Source of the DNA: Chlamydiia bacterium
GTDB taxonomy: Bacteria > Chlamydiota > Chlamydiia > Chlamydiales > FEN-1388
Assembly: GCA_028293095.1 (NCBI GenBank)
Contig: JAQGPK010000055.1
Coordinates: 1-15,076 of the forward strand
Length of the DNA: 15,076 bases
Reading direction: 5' to 3'
Positions 7,435 through 14,052 of the stretch are shown here, piece after piece. A program made the position numbers and the translations under genes. The notes beneath the pieces are model-generated. The model saw only the letters and a program-made list of their open reading frames with translations. It had not been told where the DNA came from and ran no database searches. Within the stretch, counting starts at the first letter, position 1; each line of letters opens with the position of its first letter.

Positions 7435-8093
7435 TTATCACCATTGACGGCCCTTCAGGCACAGGAAAAAGCACGGTTGCAAAGCGAGTAGCTGCAGCGC
7501 TTGGCTTTACCTATTTTGATACGGGAGCTATGTTTCGTGCAATTGCCTATGGCGTCATTCGCGATAAGATTGACTACATGAATGAAGAAGCACTCGCAGA
7601 TTTTCTGATACAATATCCTGTCACACTTAAGACTATAGAGGGAGAAACACAGACCCACTATTTTCTTGGCACGAGTGATGCGACAGGCGAGCTTCGACGA
7701 CTTGACGTTACAAAAATGGCCTCGCAAATTTCTACGCTGAAAATAGTACGCGACACTCTAGCTACAACCCAACGGACCCTTGGTAGACACCAAGATTCAG
7801 TTTTTGAAGGGCGGGATATGGGATCGGTTATCTTCCCAGAGGCAAAAGTAAAAATCTTTCTTACAGCTGATTCCAAAACTAGGGCTGAACGAAGATATCG
7901 AGAACTTCTTGCTAAAGACCCCTCCTTCTCGCTCTCTAAAGAACAAATCCTTATAGACATCAATGAACGAGATGAACGTGACAGCAAACGGGAACTTGCC
8001 CCATTGAAAGCGGCGCTTGATGCGCATATCATCGACACCTCTACCCTTTCTATTGACGAGGTTGTTATCCATATCATCGCCCTCACAAAATAA
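7431..8093 (+). CDS. cmk: Cytidylate kinase
   Basis: Cmk phosphorylates CMP or dCMP with ATP, which recycles the CMP released when CDP-diacylglycerol is used by phospholipid synthases. The P-loop GPSGTGKST is at residues 7-15, and DTGAMFRA follows at the CMP-binding site. EGRDMGSVIFP (from residue 126) and the lid-type RDERDSKRELAPLKAALDA followed by IIDTS are the usual Cmk signatures. At 220 residues it is a standard long-form bacterial Cmk. The start ATG overlaps the cdsA stop in ATGA, so translation is coupled. It appears to be the last gene of the uppS-cdsA-cmk unit, since 249 bases and a fresh promoter separate it from plsC. Confidence 0.96.
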   Translation: MIITIDGPSGTGKSTVAKRVAAALGFTYFDTGAMFRAIAYGVIRDKIDYMNEEALADFLIQYPVTLKTIEGETQTHYFLGTSDATGELRRLDVTKMASQISTLKIVRDTLATTQRTLGRHQDSVFEGRDMGSVIFPEAKVKIFLTADSKTRAERRYRELLAKDPSFSLSKEQILIDINERDERDSKRELAPLKAALDAHIIDTSTLSIDEVVIHIIALTK

Positions 8094-8157
8094 AAATCCA
8101 ACATCCTCACCTCACCCTCAATTTACGTTTATACTTTCATAAAATTACCTACCTTGC

Positions 8158-8211
8158 TTGACAATTGACAAGTACCTTAAAAATTAGGTCGTATCACCTT
8201 AAATATAGGTG
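8158..8211 (+). repeat. Tandem repeat cluster between cmk and plsC
   Basis: Two heptamers TTGACAA stand head to tail at 8158-8171. They are followed by two related direct repeats, ACCTTAAAAATTAGGT (8174-8189) and ACCTTAAATATAGGT (8196-8210), whose starts are 22 bases apart, about two helical turns. Each repeat has short inverted ends (ACCT/AGGT, and CACCT/AGGTG for the second). TTGACA would serve as a -35 box, but only a weak -10 (AATTAG at 18 bases) lies downstream. This arrangement looks like a regulated promoter with two operator sites. No known regulator site was recognised. Confidence 0.35.
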
Positions 8212-8260
8212 GATTTTTGGCATAAAAATGACCAAATTTTGGGCTGAACAAGAAGGATTT

Positions 8261-8380
8261 ATGAAAAATTTAAAAAATTCATTTTTTAATGGGAAATGGT
8301 ACTACTTGCACATCATAAATAAATTATGTATACTAGTTTATTATGACAGTTTTTTATCGGTTATCACAATTTTGTTTTAG
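8261..8380 (+). CDS. Possible 39-codon ORF overlapping the start of plsC
   Basis: An ATG at 8261 is preceded, three bases away, by AGAAGGA (8251-8257), a ribosome site stronger than those of most genes here. The predicted peptide starts with a basic MKNLKNSFFNGKW and continues with a hydrophobic, Ile/Leu/Tyr-rich stretch that could cross a membrane once. Its stop lies 38 bases inside plsC in a different frame. It could be a small membrane peptide, a leader peptide controlling plsC, or an accidental frame. The AT-rich composition makes chance plausible. The same frame can be extended upstream to a TTG at 8165, but nothing supports that start. Confidence 0.3.
   Translation: MKNLKNSFFNGKWYYLHIINKLCILVYYDSFLSVITILF
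8306..8334 (+). promoter_or_regulatory. plsC promoter placed directly before the start codon
   Basis: TTGCAC (8306-8311) and TATACT (8329-8334) are separated by 17 bases. The -10 ends 8 bases before the plsC ATG at 8343, so the transcript would start at about 8341-8342 and be essentially leaderless. This agrees with the absence of any Shine-Dalgarno before plsC. Confidence 0.55.
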
Positions 8381-8975
8381 AAGTTTCTTTCAGATCTTCT
8401 ATCGTCATCAGGTGATTTTTCCTGAAGGAGTCCTCTACCCAGAGGCTGCCATCATTGCCCCTAATCACGTCTCATTTTTTGATCCTCCTCTCATGGCAGC
8501 TTCTTGGCCTAATGATGTCCACTTTTTTGCGCGAAAGAGTCTTTTCAAAAACCCTCTTCTTAATTTGCTGATCTCTGGACTCAATGCCCACCCTGTTGGT
8601 AGCGGAAATGATCTCACATCTATAAAACTTGCCTGTAAACTGCTTGAAGAGGGCAAGAAAATTTTAATTTTCCCAGAGGGAACCCGTTCTGATGATGGAT
8701 CATTAATTCCTTTTAAACGAGGTGTTGGCATGCTTGCTCTTCGAGCAAAAGTTGCCATTATCCCAACCTATATTCATGGCACGTTTGAAGTGTGGCCGAA
8801 AGGAAAGCGCTTCCCCCATCTTTTTTTTAGAGGGAAAACGGCTTGTATTTTTGGAAAGCCAATTTTCCCAGATGAGCTACATCTTACAACGCCAGACGCT
8901 GTTGCGGCGCGCGTTCGAGAAGAGATCGACAAACTTAAGCAAAACTACTTACACCATTTATCAAAAATAAAATAG
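8343..8975 (+). CDS. plsC: 1-acyl-sn-glycerol-3-phosphate acyltransferase
   Basis: PlsC adds the second acyl chain to lysophosphatidate, giving the phosphatidate used by CdsA. The acyltransferase block I motif NHVSFFD carries His42 and Asp47 (HX4D). Block III FPEGTRSDDG has Glu112, Gly113 and Arg115, and block IV is around AIIPTYIHGTFEVWP. The N-terminal 26 residues are aromatic and hydrophobic, fitting peripheral or shallow membrane attachment. Length (210) is slightly short but normal for the family. An in-frame TAG two codons upstream forces the start at 8343 or later. Position after cmk matches CT453 in C. trachomatis. There the next gene is argS, whereas here the following gene is dnaA on the opposite strand, so synteny ends here. 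Confidence 0.94.
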   Translation: MTVFYRLSQFCFRSFFQIFYRHQVIFPEGVLYPEAAIIAPNHVSFFDPPLMAASWPNDVHFFARKSLFKNPLLNLLISGLNAHPVGSGNDLTSIKLACKLLEEGKKILIFPEGTRSDDGSLIPFKRGVGMLALRAKVAIIPTYIHGTFEVWPKGKRFPHLFFRGKTACIFGKPIFPDELHLTTPDAVAARVREEIDKLKQNYLHHLSKIK

Positions 8976-9018
8976 CCTAGTTTGTGTTAATCGTTCTAAG
9001 ATCAAGAAGAAATAGGGA

Positions 9019-9038
9019 GCCTGTAGTATTCTACAGGC
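9019..9038. terminator. Hairpin between convergent plsC and dnaA
   Basis: GCCTGTAG and CTACAGGC are perfect 8-bp arms around a 4-base TATT loop. It lies 44 bases after the plsC stop and about 80 bases after the dnaA stop, so it could end both transcripts. On the minus strand the sequence after it is pyrimidine-rich (TCCCTATTTCTTCTT); on the plus strand no T-run follows. It may be a weak intrinsic terminator or an RNA-stabilising stem. Confidence 0.55.
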
Positions 9039-9119
9039 AAATAGTTGCGGCGAAGAAATTAGAAACGAGTACTGACAAAATTGCGCTTTACTTTGCTAAA
9101 TGGTAGTAAATACCCTTTT

Positions 9120-10511
9120 CTAATGCTGCGTGTCCAAATTGCGGCGTACCATATCAATCTGACGGCGAAGGGTATCATCTTCTCCAATCTTCTTTTCAAT
9201 TGTTTTGGCAGCGTGCAAAATAGTTGAATGGGTCTTTCCAAAAGAATTTGCAATCATCACAAGGGATTCATTAATCAGCTCTTTTGCTAAGAACATGGCC
9301 ACTTGTCTTGGAATCGAAACATCTTTTGTACGAGTTGCCCCTTTCAAATCTGTGACACGTACTTGAAAAACAGCAGAAACGCTCTTTAAAATGTTTTCTA
9401 CAGTCAGTCTTTCACGAGGAACGAGCTGGAACATATCGCGAAGCAACTTCTCAGCAAGCTCTTCTGTGATTGCTTGATTCAAAAGTCTCAAGTAAGCACT
9501 CAAACGATTAATAGCCCCTTCAAGCTGACGTACGTTATTATGAATATGCTCTGCAATCAAGAAAGCCACATTACTTGGAATCTGTAGCCCTTTCTGCTCT
9601 GCTTTATGCTGCAAAATAGCAACACGTGTTTCGAGATCAGGCATTCCAACAGATGCCACTAGTCCCCATTCCATACGGGCAACCATACGCTCTGAAAGCT
9701 TTAATTGAGATGGCGGTTTATCACATGTGATGACAATCTGCTTATTTTGATTGATGAGTGTTTCAAATGTATTACAGAACTCTTCTTCAAAATTTGGTCT
9801 ATTCTGTAAAAATTGAATATCATCGACCAGAAGAACATCCACATTGGAGCGATAAAATCGCTTCATGCGATCGATTGATTTATTGCGTAAGCTATCAACC
9901 AGCTGGTTGATGAAAGCCTCTGTTGTGATGCAGTGCACTCGAAGACGCTTGTTATTTTCCTTCACATGATGGCCAATACTATGAAGCAAATGTGTCTTAC
10001 CAAGACCTACGCCACCGTGAATAAAGAGAGGGTTGTAGGAATTGCCAGGACGCGCAGCGACACCAACAGCTGCAGACTTTACAAATTGGTTTGCCGGCCC
10101 TTCAATATACGTTGCAAAACGGTAATGATCATTCAGTCTCGATTCAAACGAAACAAAGGGATCATCTTTTTGAGCATCTGTTGAAGAGAGAGCTGCAAGA
10201 GGCATTTCGGCTTTTGAGGAAGAAGTACTAAGCGTTGGCTGAACTTTCTTTTCTTGCTTGGCTACAACAAACTGGATGGCAGGTTCACCTGCTGCAGTCG
10301 TCGGTAAAAAAGCGCACATCTCTTTTTTGTAATTCGAAAGAAGATATTCTTTCACAAAAATATTTGGTATTTGCAGCGTGATTTCTGTCTCGTTTGATTC
10401 CACCACTTGAATTGGGCTCAGCCAATTACTAAATGCAGTAGCTGAACATCTTGTCTTCACAAAATCAAGAAACTGGGTCCACATATCACAAGCTTCTGCG
10501 CAATGCATCAT
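9120..10511 (-). CDS. dnaA: Chromosomal replication initiator DnaA (DnaA2-type of Chlamydiae)
   Basis: DnaA binds origin boxes, oligomerises with ATP and opens the duplex. Counting from ATG 10511 (463 residues), domain I spans about 1-85. The AAA+ module has Walker A GGVGLGKTH (166-174) and Walker B LLVDDIQF (227-234). The C-terminal helix-turn-helix carries KDVSIPRQVAMFLAKEL and the DnaA signature FGKTHSTILHAAKTIE. I chose ATG 10511 because GAAGG lies seven bases upstream. A longer reading from a GTG at 10562 has no ribosome site and adds 17 residues that do not look like domain I. Chlamydiae carry two dnaA genes; this well-conserved form next to the TPR/small-protein pair and rsmH matches CT275. 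The neighbourhood lacks dnaN or recF, so it is not the classic dnaA-origin locus. Confidence 0.95.
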   Translation of the reverse strand: MMHCAEACDMWTQFLDFVKTRCSATAFSNWLSPIQVVESNETEITLQIPNIFVKEYLLSNYKKEMCAFLPTTAAGEPAIQFVVAKQEKKVQPTLSTSSSKAEMPLAALSSTDAQKDDPFVSFESRLNDHYRFATYIEGPANQFVKSAAVGVAARPGNSYNPLFIHGGVGLGKTHLLHSIGHHVKENNKRLRVHCITTEAFINQLVDSLRNKSIDRMKRFYRSNVDVLLVDDIQFLQNRPNFEEEFCNTFETLINQNKQIVITCDKPPSQLKLSERMVARMEWGLVASVGMPDLETRVAILQHKAEQKGLQIPSNVAFLIAEHIHNNVRQLEGAINRLSAYLRLLNQAITEELAEKLLRDMFQLVPRERLTVENILKSVSAVFQVRVTDLKGATRTKDVSIPRQVAMFLAKELINESLVMIANSFGKTHSTILHAAKTIEKKIGEDDTLRRQIDMVRRNLDTQH

Positions 10512-10615
10512 AGGAGTACCTTCGTCATAAAATAGTACCTGTAAAGTGAGGTCATATGACACGTTTGAGCGGTCATACGAAGCGTTTTTAAACTAAATGA
10601 GAATCTACTCAATCT

Positions 10616-10643
10616 AGCTTATAGCTGACAAGCCCTTTGTCAA
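10616..10643 (-). promoter_or_regulatory. dnaA promoter with an overlapping inverted repeat
   Basis: On the minus strand TTGACA (10638-10643, perfect -35) and TAAGCT (10616-10621) are 16 bases apart. TGACAA (10626-10631) and TTGTCA (10637-10642) form a 6-bp inverted repeat with a 5-base centre that covers the -35 box and so could be an operator. The start would fall near 10609, giving a leader of about 98 bases. Confidence 0.4.
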
Positions 10644-10972
10644 TAAAAAAATTATTGAATAGCTAACTCACTGAAAATCAGTTCTTGCGTCAAATAATTC
10701 AAAAAATTTATAATAACTTTGTTAAGATTTTTTATTTAAGTTACTTGCTATGAACATGTTATATTCTTAAATGTTTCTTATGAATTTCTTAACCTCAACA
10801 TTTGAAGTGAGTTATGTTGTGGATTTTGTTGTTCAAACGTTGCAGATAAAAAAACGAAGCGGCACAATGAGAATGTTTATGAGTCGCCTTATGCAAAAAA
10901 TGTTGCTCTCTAAAGGCTCCATTTTTCGGTAAAGGTGAAGTTTATGACTATATTATACAAATTAGGACCTCC
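10644..10972. other. Rest of the dnaA-pseC spacer
   Basis: Bases 10644-10760 are AT-rich and show nothing I can name. Bases 10771-10932 hold a short frame listed separately. A TGTGGATTT at 10818-10826 matches a DnaA box at 7 of 9 positions. It is alone, so this does not look like an origin. A possible -10 (TATTAT, 10951-10956) for the aminotransferase gene has no clear -35. Confidence 0.35.
10771..10932 (+). CDS. Possible 53-residue ORF, function unknown
   Basis: An uninterrupted frame of 53 codons runs from ATG 10771 to TAA 10932. It has no Shine-Dalgarno, but TG-T-TATATT (10757-10765), an extended -10 element, lies five bases before the ATG and would give a leaderless message. The predicted peptide begins hydrophobic, has a Val-rich stretch near residues 13-21 and ends Met-rich and basic (KKRSGTMRMFMSRLMQK). 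It resembles no small protein I know; ribosomal protein L34, often near dnaA, was considered and does not match. Composition is less AT-rich than the spacer before it. It could equally be the untranslated leader of the aminotransferase gene, which starts 40 bases after its stop. Confidence 0.25.
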   Translation: MFLMNFLTSTFEVSYVVDFVVQTLQIKKRSGTMRMFMSRLMQKMLLSKGSIFR

Positions 10973-12166
10973 ATGAGCGCACATACATTCTTTCCTTATG
11001 CCAAACAATCTATCGACGCCTCAGATATAGAAGCTGTTCAAGAGGCTCTTCAACAAGAAAAAATTACTCGTGGAGATAAGACTACACTTTTTGAAGAAGC
11101 AGTCGCAGAGTTCGTCGACGCAAAATGGGCAGTCAGCTTTAATAGCGCCTCAACCGCACTCTATGCAGCTATGTTTGCCGCCTCTGCCTCTCCTGCCGAT
11201 CGCTTCATTACCTCACCTAACACCTTTATAGCATCCGCTGCAGCCGGAATGAGACTCGATATCAAGCCTCATTTTATCGATATTGATAGAACGTCTGGTA
11301 ATCTTAATCTTAAAAGTGAAGAACTCAAAGAGACGTTGAACAATCTACCCTCACGAGGAAAACTGATTATTCTTCCAGTTCACTTTGCTGGCCAAGCTAT
11401 TGACATGAAAAAACTTGAACGATTGATCGCAACCCCTAATGCTGTAGTCATCGAGGATGCCGCTCACGCCCTTGGATCTTTGTATCCAACAGGTGAAAAA
11501 GTAGGCTCTTGCACCTATAGCCAGATGACCGTCTTTAGTTTCCATCCTGCAAAAAACATCACAACTGGCGAAGGAGGCATGGTCACAACCAATGATGAGA
11601 CCCTCTACCACAGACTCCTTCTCTTTCGCAATAATGGCATTGAACGTGGAAAACCCTATCTTCTAGAAAGTCCTGCACCTGGCTACTACGAAGTGCATGA
11701 ACTCAGTGGTAATTATCACATTACAGAAATGCAAGCAGCTCTAGGGCTATCACAAATGAAAAGGCTGCAAACCTTTGTAGACAAGCGGCGAGCACTCGTC
11801 ACGCACTATTATAAAAATCTTGAAGGCAAACCGCACATCACTCTTTTCGCTCCACATCACCAAGAAACTACGGCCTACCACATCATGTGTCTTCAAATTA
11901 ATTTTTCAGCGTATAACACAACCCGAAAAGAGGTGATGGAAAAGCTCAGATCGAAAGGCATAGGGTCTGATGTGCACTATATCCCTATTTACAAGCTTCC
12001 TGTCTTTACAAAGAAGTATGGCGATATTTCCTCTAACTACCCAGAAACGGAGGCGTACTATAACGAGACGCTAACGCTTCCCCTCTACACCGATCTCACA
12101 GAAGTAAATGTAGACTATATCACTACTACGCTTTTATCTATCTTAGAAGAGAACCAGAAAGGTTAG
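10973..12166 (+). CDS. pseC: DegT/DnrJ/EryC1 family sugar aminotransferase, PseC-like
   Basis: This is a PLP-dependent aminotransferase acting on nucleotide-linked 4-keto sugars. The PLP lysine is Lys194 in FSFHPAKNITTGEGGM (188-203). EDAAHALGS (161-169) supplies the cofactor-contacting Asp162 and His165, and NSASTALYA (57-65) the phosphate pocket. The order and wording of motifs (YAKQSIDASDIEAV near the start, PVHFAGQ at 135-141, HYIPIYKLP near the end) are closest to PseC, which makes UDP-4-amino-4,6-dideoxy-N-acetyl-L-altrosamine for pseudaminic acid. Other sugar aminotransferases of the family remain possible. Length (397) is normal. The start has AGGA five bases upstream. No PseB, PseF, PseG or PseI partner is in the window. 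The gene separates dnaA from the pair that follows dnaA in Chlamydiaceae, so it looks inserted. Its stop overlaps the convergent TPR gene by four bases. Confidence 0.85.
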   Translation: MSAHTFFPYAKQSIDASDIEAVQEALQQEKITRGDKTTLFEEAVAEFVDAKWAVSFNSASTALYAAMFAASASPADRFITSPNTFIASAAAGMRLDIKPHFIDIDRTSGNLNLKSEELKETLNNLPSRGKLIILPVHFAGQAIDMKKLERLIATPNAVVIEDAAHALGSLYPTGEKVGSCTYSQMTVFSFHPAKNITTGEGGMVTTNDETLYHRLLLFRNNGIERGKPYLLESPAPGYYEVHELSGNYHITEMQAALGLSQMKRLQTFVDKRRALVTHYYKNLEGKPHITLFAPHHQETTAYHIMCLQINFSAYNTTRKEVMEKLRSKGIGSDVHYIPIYKLPVFTKKYGDISSNYPETEAYYNETLTLPLYTDLTEVNVDYITTTLLSILEENQKG

Positions 12167-12558
12167 CTGTAAGCGAGAATCAAGGCAGAGGCGGTTGAAG
12201 AAATAAAGGGATTGGGATCTTTTTGCAAGACCGCTGCAAGTTTTAAACCTTCTGCCACCTTGCTAGACATAAAAAAAGCTTTTGCTAAGTTAAGGAGCGT
12301 TGCTGAATGATCACCTTCTAGCTGCAGAGCTCGATCAAGATATTTGATAGCCTTTTTTGGTTGGTTGAGCTGCACATAGATTGCACCAAGGGTCTGGATA
12401 TCATAAGAATCTTCAGGATTGAGAACACTCAGAGCATCAAAAAAAGGAAGTGCCATTTCATACTTGCCTTGACGAATGTAGGAGTAGCCTGCATTGCGAA
12501 TTTCCTCAAGATGTTCTTCTGTCCAGCCAAGTTTTTCAAACCAATTGATACGTGCCAT
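12163..12558 (-). CDS. TPR-repeat protein of the conserved chlamydial dnaA-rsmH block (CT274-like)
   Basis: This small soluble protein of 131 residues is made largely of tetratricopeptide repeats. One unit covers about 20-50 (AGYSYIRQGKYEMALPFFDA), a second 54-82 (LGAIYVQLNQPKKAIKYLDRAL) and a weaker third 88-120. The N-terminus ARINWFEKLGW is distinctive. TPR arrays bind partner peptides, and small TPR proteins in chlamydiae include type III secretion chaperones; whether this one is a chaperone cannot be told. The position matches CT274 of C. trachomatis from memory. The start has AAGGG about eight bases upstream, and the preceding gene's stop is six bases away, so the pair is one transcript. 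Its stop overlaps that of the convergent aminotransferase gene. Confidence 0.8.
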   Translation of the reverse strand: MARINWFEKLGWTEEHLEEIRNAGYSYIRQGKYEMALPFFDALSVLNPEDSYDIQTLGAIYVQLNQPKKAIKYLDRALQLEGDHSATLLNLAKAFFMSSKVAEGLKLAAVLQKDPNPFISSTASALILAYS

Positions 12559-12564
12559 GTAGAA

Positions 12565-13020
12565 TCACCCTTGAAGGAATTGTCCTATTCTTCCGCCAAT
12601 GTAGCGTAAAAGTTCATTAATTTGTTTAATTTGCTTAAAACAATCTTTAATAATCCCTTTTTCATGTTCTTCTTCTGGAGTGGAACATTGAATGGAGTCG
12701 AGTCTTTGTTCCTCATCTTTCTCTTCTTCTGCCGTACCAAAAATAGGAATAATACGGTGAAAGGCAAAAGCAGAACGTCTCTGAGAGGAGTAGCGTCGCG
12801 GTTGAAAAAAATAGGCCCATGGGGTATTGACAGCAGCCACTCCCATCAAAAGATCAAGCTCTGTCAGCTTAGGATAAATGTCTACGATAAGAGTTTGGGC
12901 TGGAACACCAGAGGCTTCAGGCATATGATACTGCTGACGCACCTGCTCTATGAGCTCAGTACGACGCGCATATTGAACGTGAATACCAATATCTAAATCA
13001 TCAATTGTCATGCCCGGCAT
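12565..13020 (-). CDS. Conserved chlamydial protein of unknown function (CT273-like by position)
   Basis: This is a 151-residue cytoplasmic protein with no signal or membrane segment. Residues 1-90 look folded (MTIDDLDIGIHVQYARRTELIEQ, then a beta-rich IVDIYPKL and a WAYFFQPRRYSSQRRSAFAF segment). Residues 95-125 are acidic, and 120-150 form an amphipathic helix. I know no domain name for it. Position between the TPR gene and rsmH corresponds to CT273. The start at 13020 has AAGG six bases upstream, which favours it over the Met at codon 4. It is the first gene of a two-gene unit with the TPR gene, so the two products may act together. Its promoter lies in the 74-base gap shared with rsmH. 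Confidence 0.75.
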   Translation of the reverse strand: MPGMTIDDLDIGIHVQYARRTELIEQVRQQYHMPEASGVPAQTLIVDIYPKLTELDLLMGVAAVNTPWAYFFQPRRYSSQRRSAFAFHRIIPIFGTAEEEKDEEQRLDSIQCSTPEEEHEKGIIKDCFKQIKQINELLRYIGGRIGQFLQG

Positions 13021-13057
13021 AAAAAGCCTTAGTTTTACTAGTTTTCTACTAATTCTT

Positions 13058-13086
13058 ATTGTATCATGTTTAATTTTATATTTTAA
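13058..13086 (-). promoter_or_regulatory. Promoter of the CT273-like/TPR gene pair
   Basis: On the minus strand TTAAAA (13081-13086) and TACAAT (13058-13063) are 17 bases apart, and TG precedes the -10 by one base (TGATACAAT), an extended -10. The start near 13051 leaves a 30-base leader with the AAGG site. A promoter for the divergent rsmH must share this gap but is not clear. Confidence 0.45.
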
Positions 13087-13094
13087 GAGATATT

Positions 13095-13976
13095 ATGCAA
13101 TTGCAAGCCTCCCACATCTCAGTCATGCAAGAAGAGTGCTGCTCTTTTTTCCGCGAAAAACAGCTCCTCACTTTCGTTGATGGAACTCTGGGAGCCGCAG
13201 GCCATAGTAGCGCAATTTTACAAGAACACCCTGAAATGACTCTATTAATAGGCATCGACCAAGACCCTCTTGCCTTAACAATGGCTAAAGAAAGATTGAA
13301 AAATGATCTAAACCGAGTCCGATTTGTTCATGGAAACTTTGAAAACCTCAAAAAATATATAGATCACCCTGTCGATGGTATTTTACTTGATTTAGGCGTT
13401 TCCTCGATGCAACTCAATATCGATGAACGTGGCTTTAGCTTTATGAGAGATGGTCCTCTCGACATGCGCATGAATACAGAGGGCGATCTGACTGCGGAAG
13501 ATATTGTCAATTCATGGCGAGAAGAAGAGTTAGCAACAATCTTTCGAGATCTTGGCGAAGAGAGAAAGTGGAGACAGGTTGCTAAAGCCATCTGCCAAGC
13601 AAGGCGCAAAACTCGCATCACGACAACCCTGCAACTTGCAGAGATTATCTCCTCTGTAATTCCCCGTTATGGAAAACTCCACCCAGCAACTCTTGTCTTC
13701 CAAGGGCTACGGCTTGCAGTCAATCGAGAACTTGAGGTACTTAAAAAAGTACTCCCTGAGGCAATTGATTTACTGGCACCAGGCGGCAGACTTGGCGTGA
13801 TCTCCTTTCATAGCTTAGAAGACCGTATCGTGAAAGAATGTTTCCGTCATCATCCAGATATCGCGATCCTCACTAAAAAACCATTAGTTCCCTCAAGAGA
13901 AGAGTGTCGTAAAAACCCACGTTCTCGAAGCGCAAAGGTTCGCTTTTGCGAGAAACTCAAAAAGAATACTGATTAA
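13095..13976 (+). CDS. rsmH: 16S rRNA (cytosine-1402-N4)-methyltransferase
   Basis: RsmH (MraW) uses S-adenosylmethionine to methylate N4 of C1402 in the ribosomal P-site. HISVMQEEC at the N-terminus is followed by the SAM motif VDGTLGAAGHS (28-38), then GILLDLGVSSMQLNIDERGFSF and GPLDMRM. HPATLVFQGLRLAVNREL begins at residue 196, ISFHSLEDRIVK at 236, and NPRSRSAKVRF near the end. The usual HPATR has Leu in place of Arg here. Length (293) is normal. AAGAG lies about seven bases before the ATG. In most bacteria and in Chlamydiaceae rsmH leads into ftsL, ftsI and murE; here it is followed by an unrelated gene. mraZ is absent from this locus. Confidence 0.97.
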   Translation: MQLQASHISVMQEECCSFFREKQLLTFVDGTLGAAGHSSAILQEHPEMTLLIGIDQDPLALTMAKERLKNDLNRVRFVHGNFENLKKYIDHPVDGILLDLGVSSMQLNIDERGFSFMRDGPLDMRMNTEGDLTAEDIVNSWREEELATIFRDLGEERKWRQVAKAICQARRKTRITTTLQLAEIISSVIPRYGKLHPATLVFQGLRLAVNRELEVLKKVLPEAIDLLAPGGRLGVISFHSLEDRIVKECFRHHPDIAILTKKPLVPSREECRKNPRSRSAKVRFCEKLKKNTD

Positions 13977-14052
13977 ATTAATTATATACTAATTATTTTA
14001 TTTTAATTATAATCACAATTAGATAGAAATATTTAATTATGTGAGGACTTCT

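Noticed and set aside
7658..8110. 150-codon minus-strand frame opposite cmk
   Set aside because: It is a Ser/Arg-rich shadow of cmk, which has all its family motifs on the plus strand.
8165..8380. 71-codon frame with a TTG start between cmk and plsC
   Set aside because: The TTG start has no ribosome site and lies in a TTGACAA repeat. Only the inner ATG at 8261 has support, so the shorter form is listed instead.
9120..10562. Longer DnaA reading from a GTG at 10562
   Set aside because: No Shine-Dalgarno precedes that GTG, while GAAGG precedes ATG 10511 at good spacing. The extra 17 residues do not resemble DnaA domain I.
10563..10972. Replication origin next to dnaA
   Set aside because: Only one imperfect DnaA box (TGTGGATTT) was found and there is no cluster. 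No dnaN or other origin-linked gene is nearby.
12622..12996. 124-codon plus-strand frame opposite the CT273-like gene
   Set aside because: The minus-strand gene has a ribosome site, a promoter and conserved context. The plus-strand product is low-complexity Phe/Leu-rich at its start and looks like a shadow.
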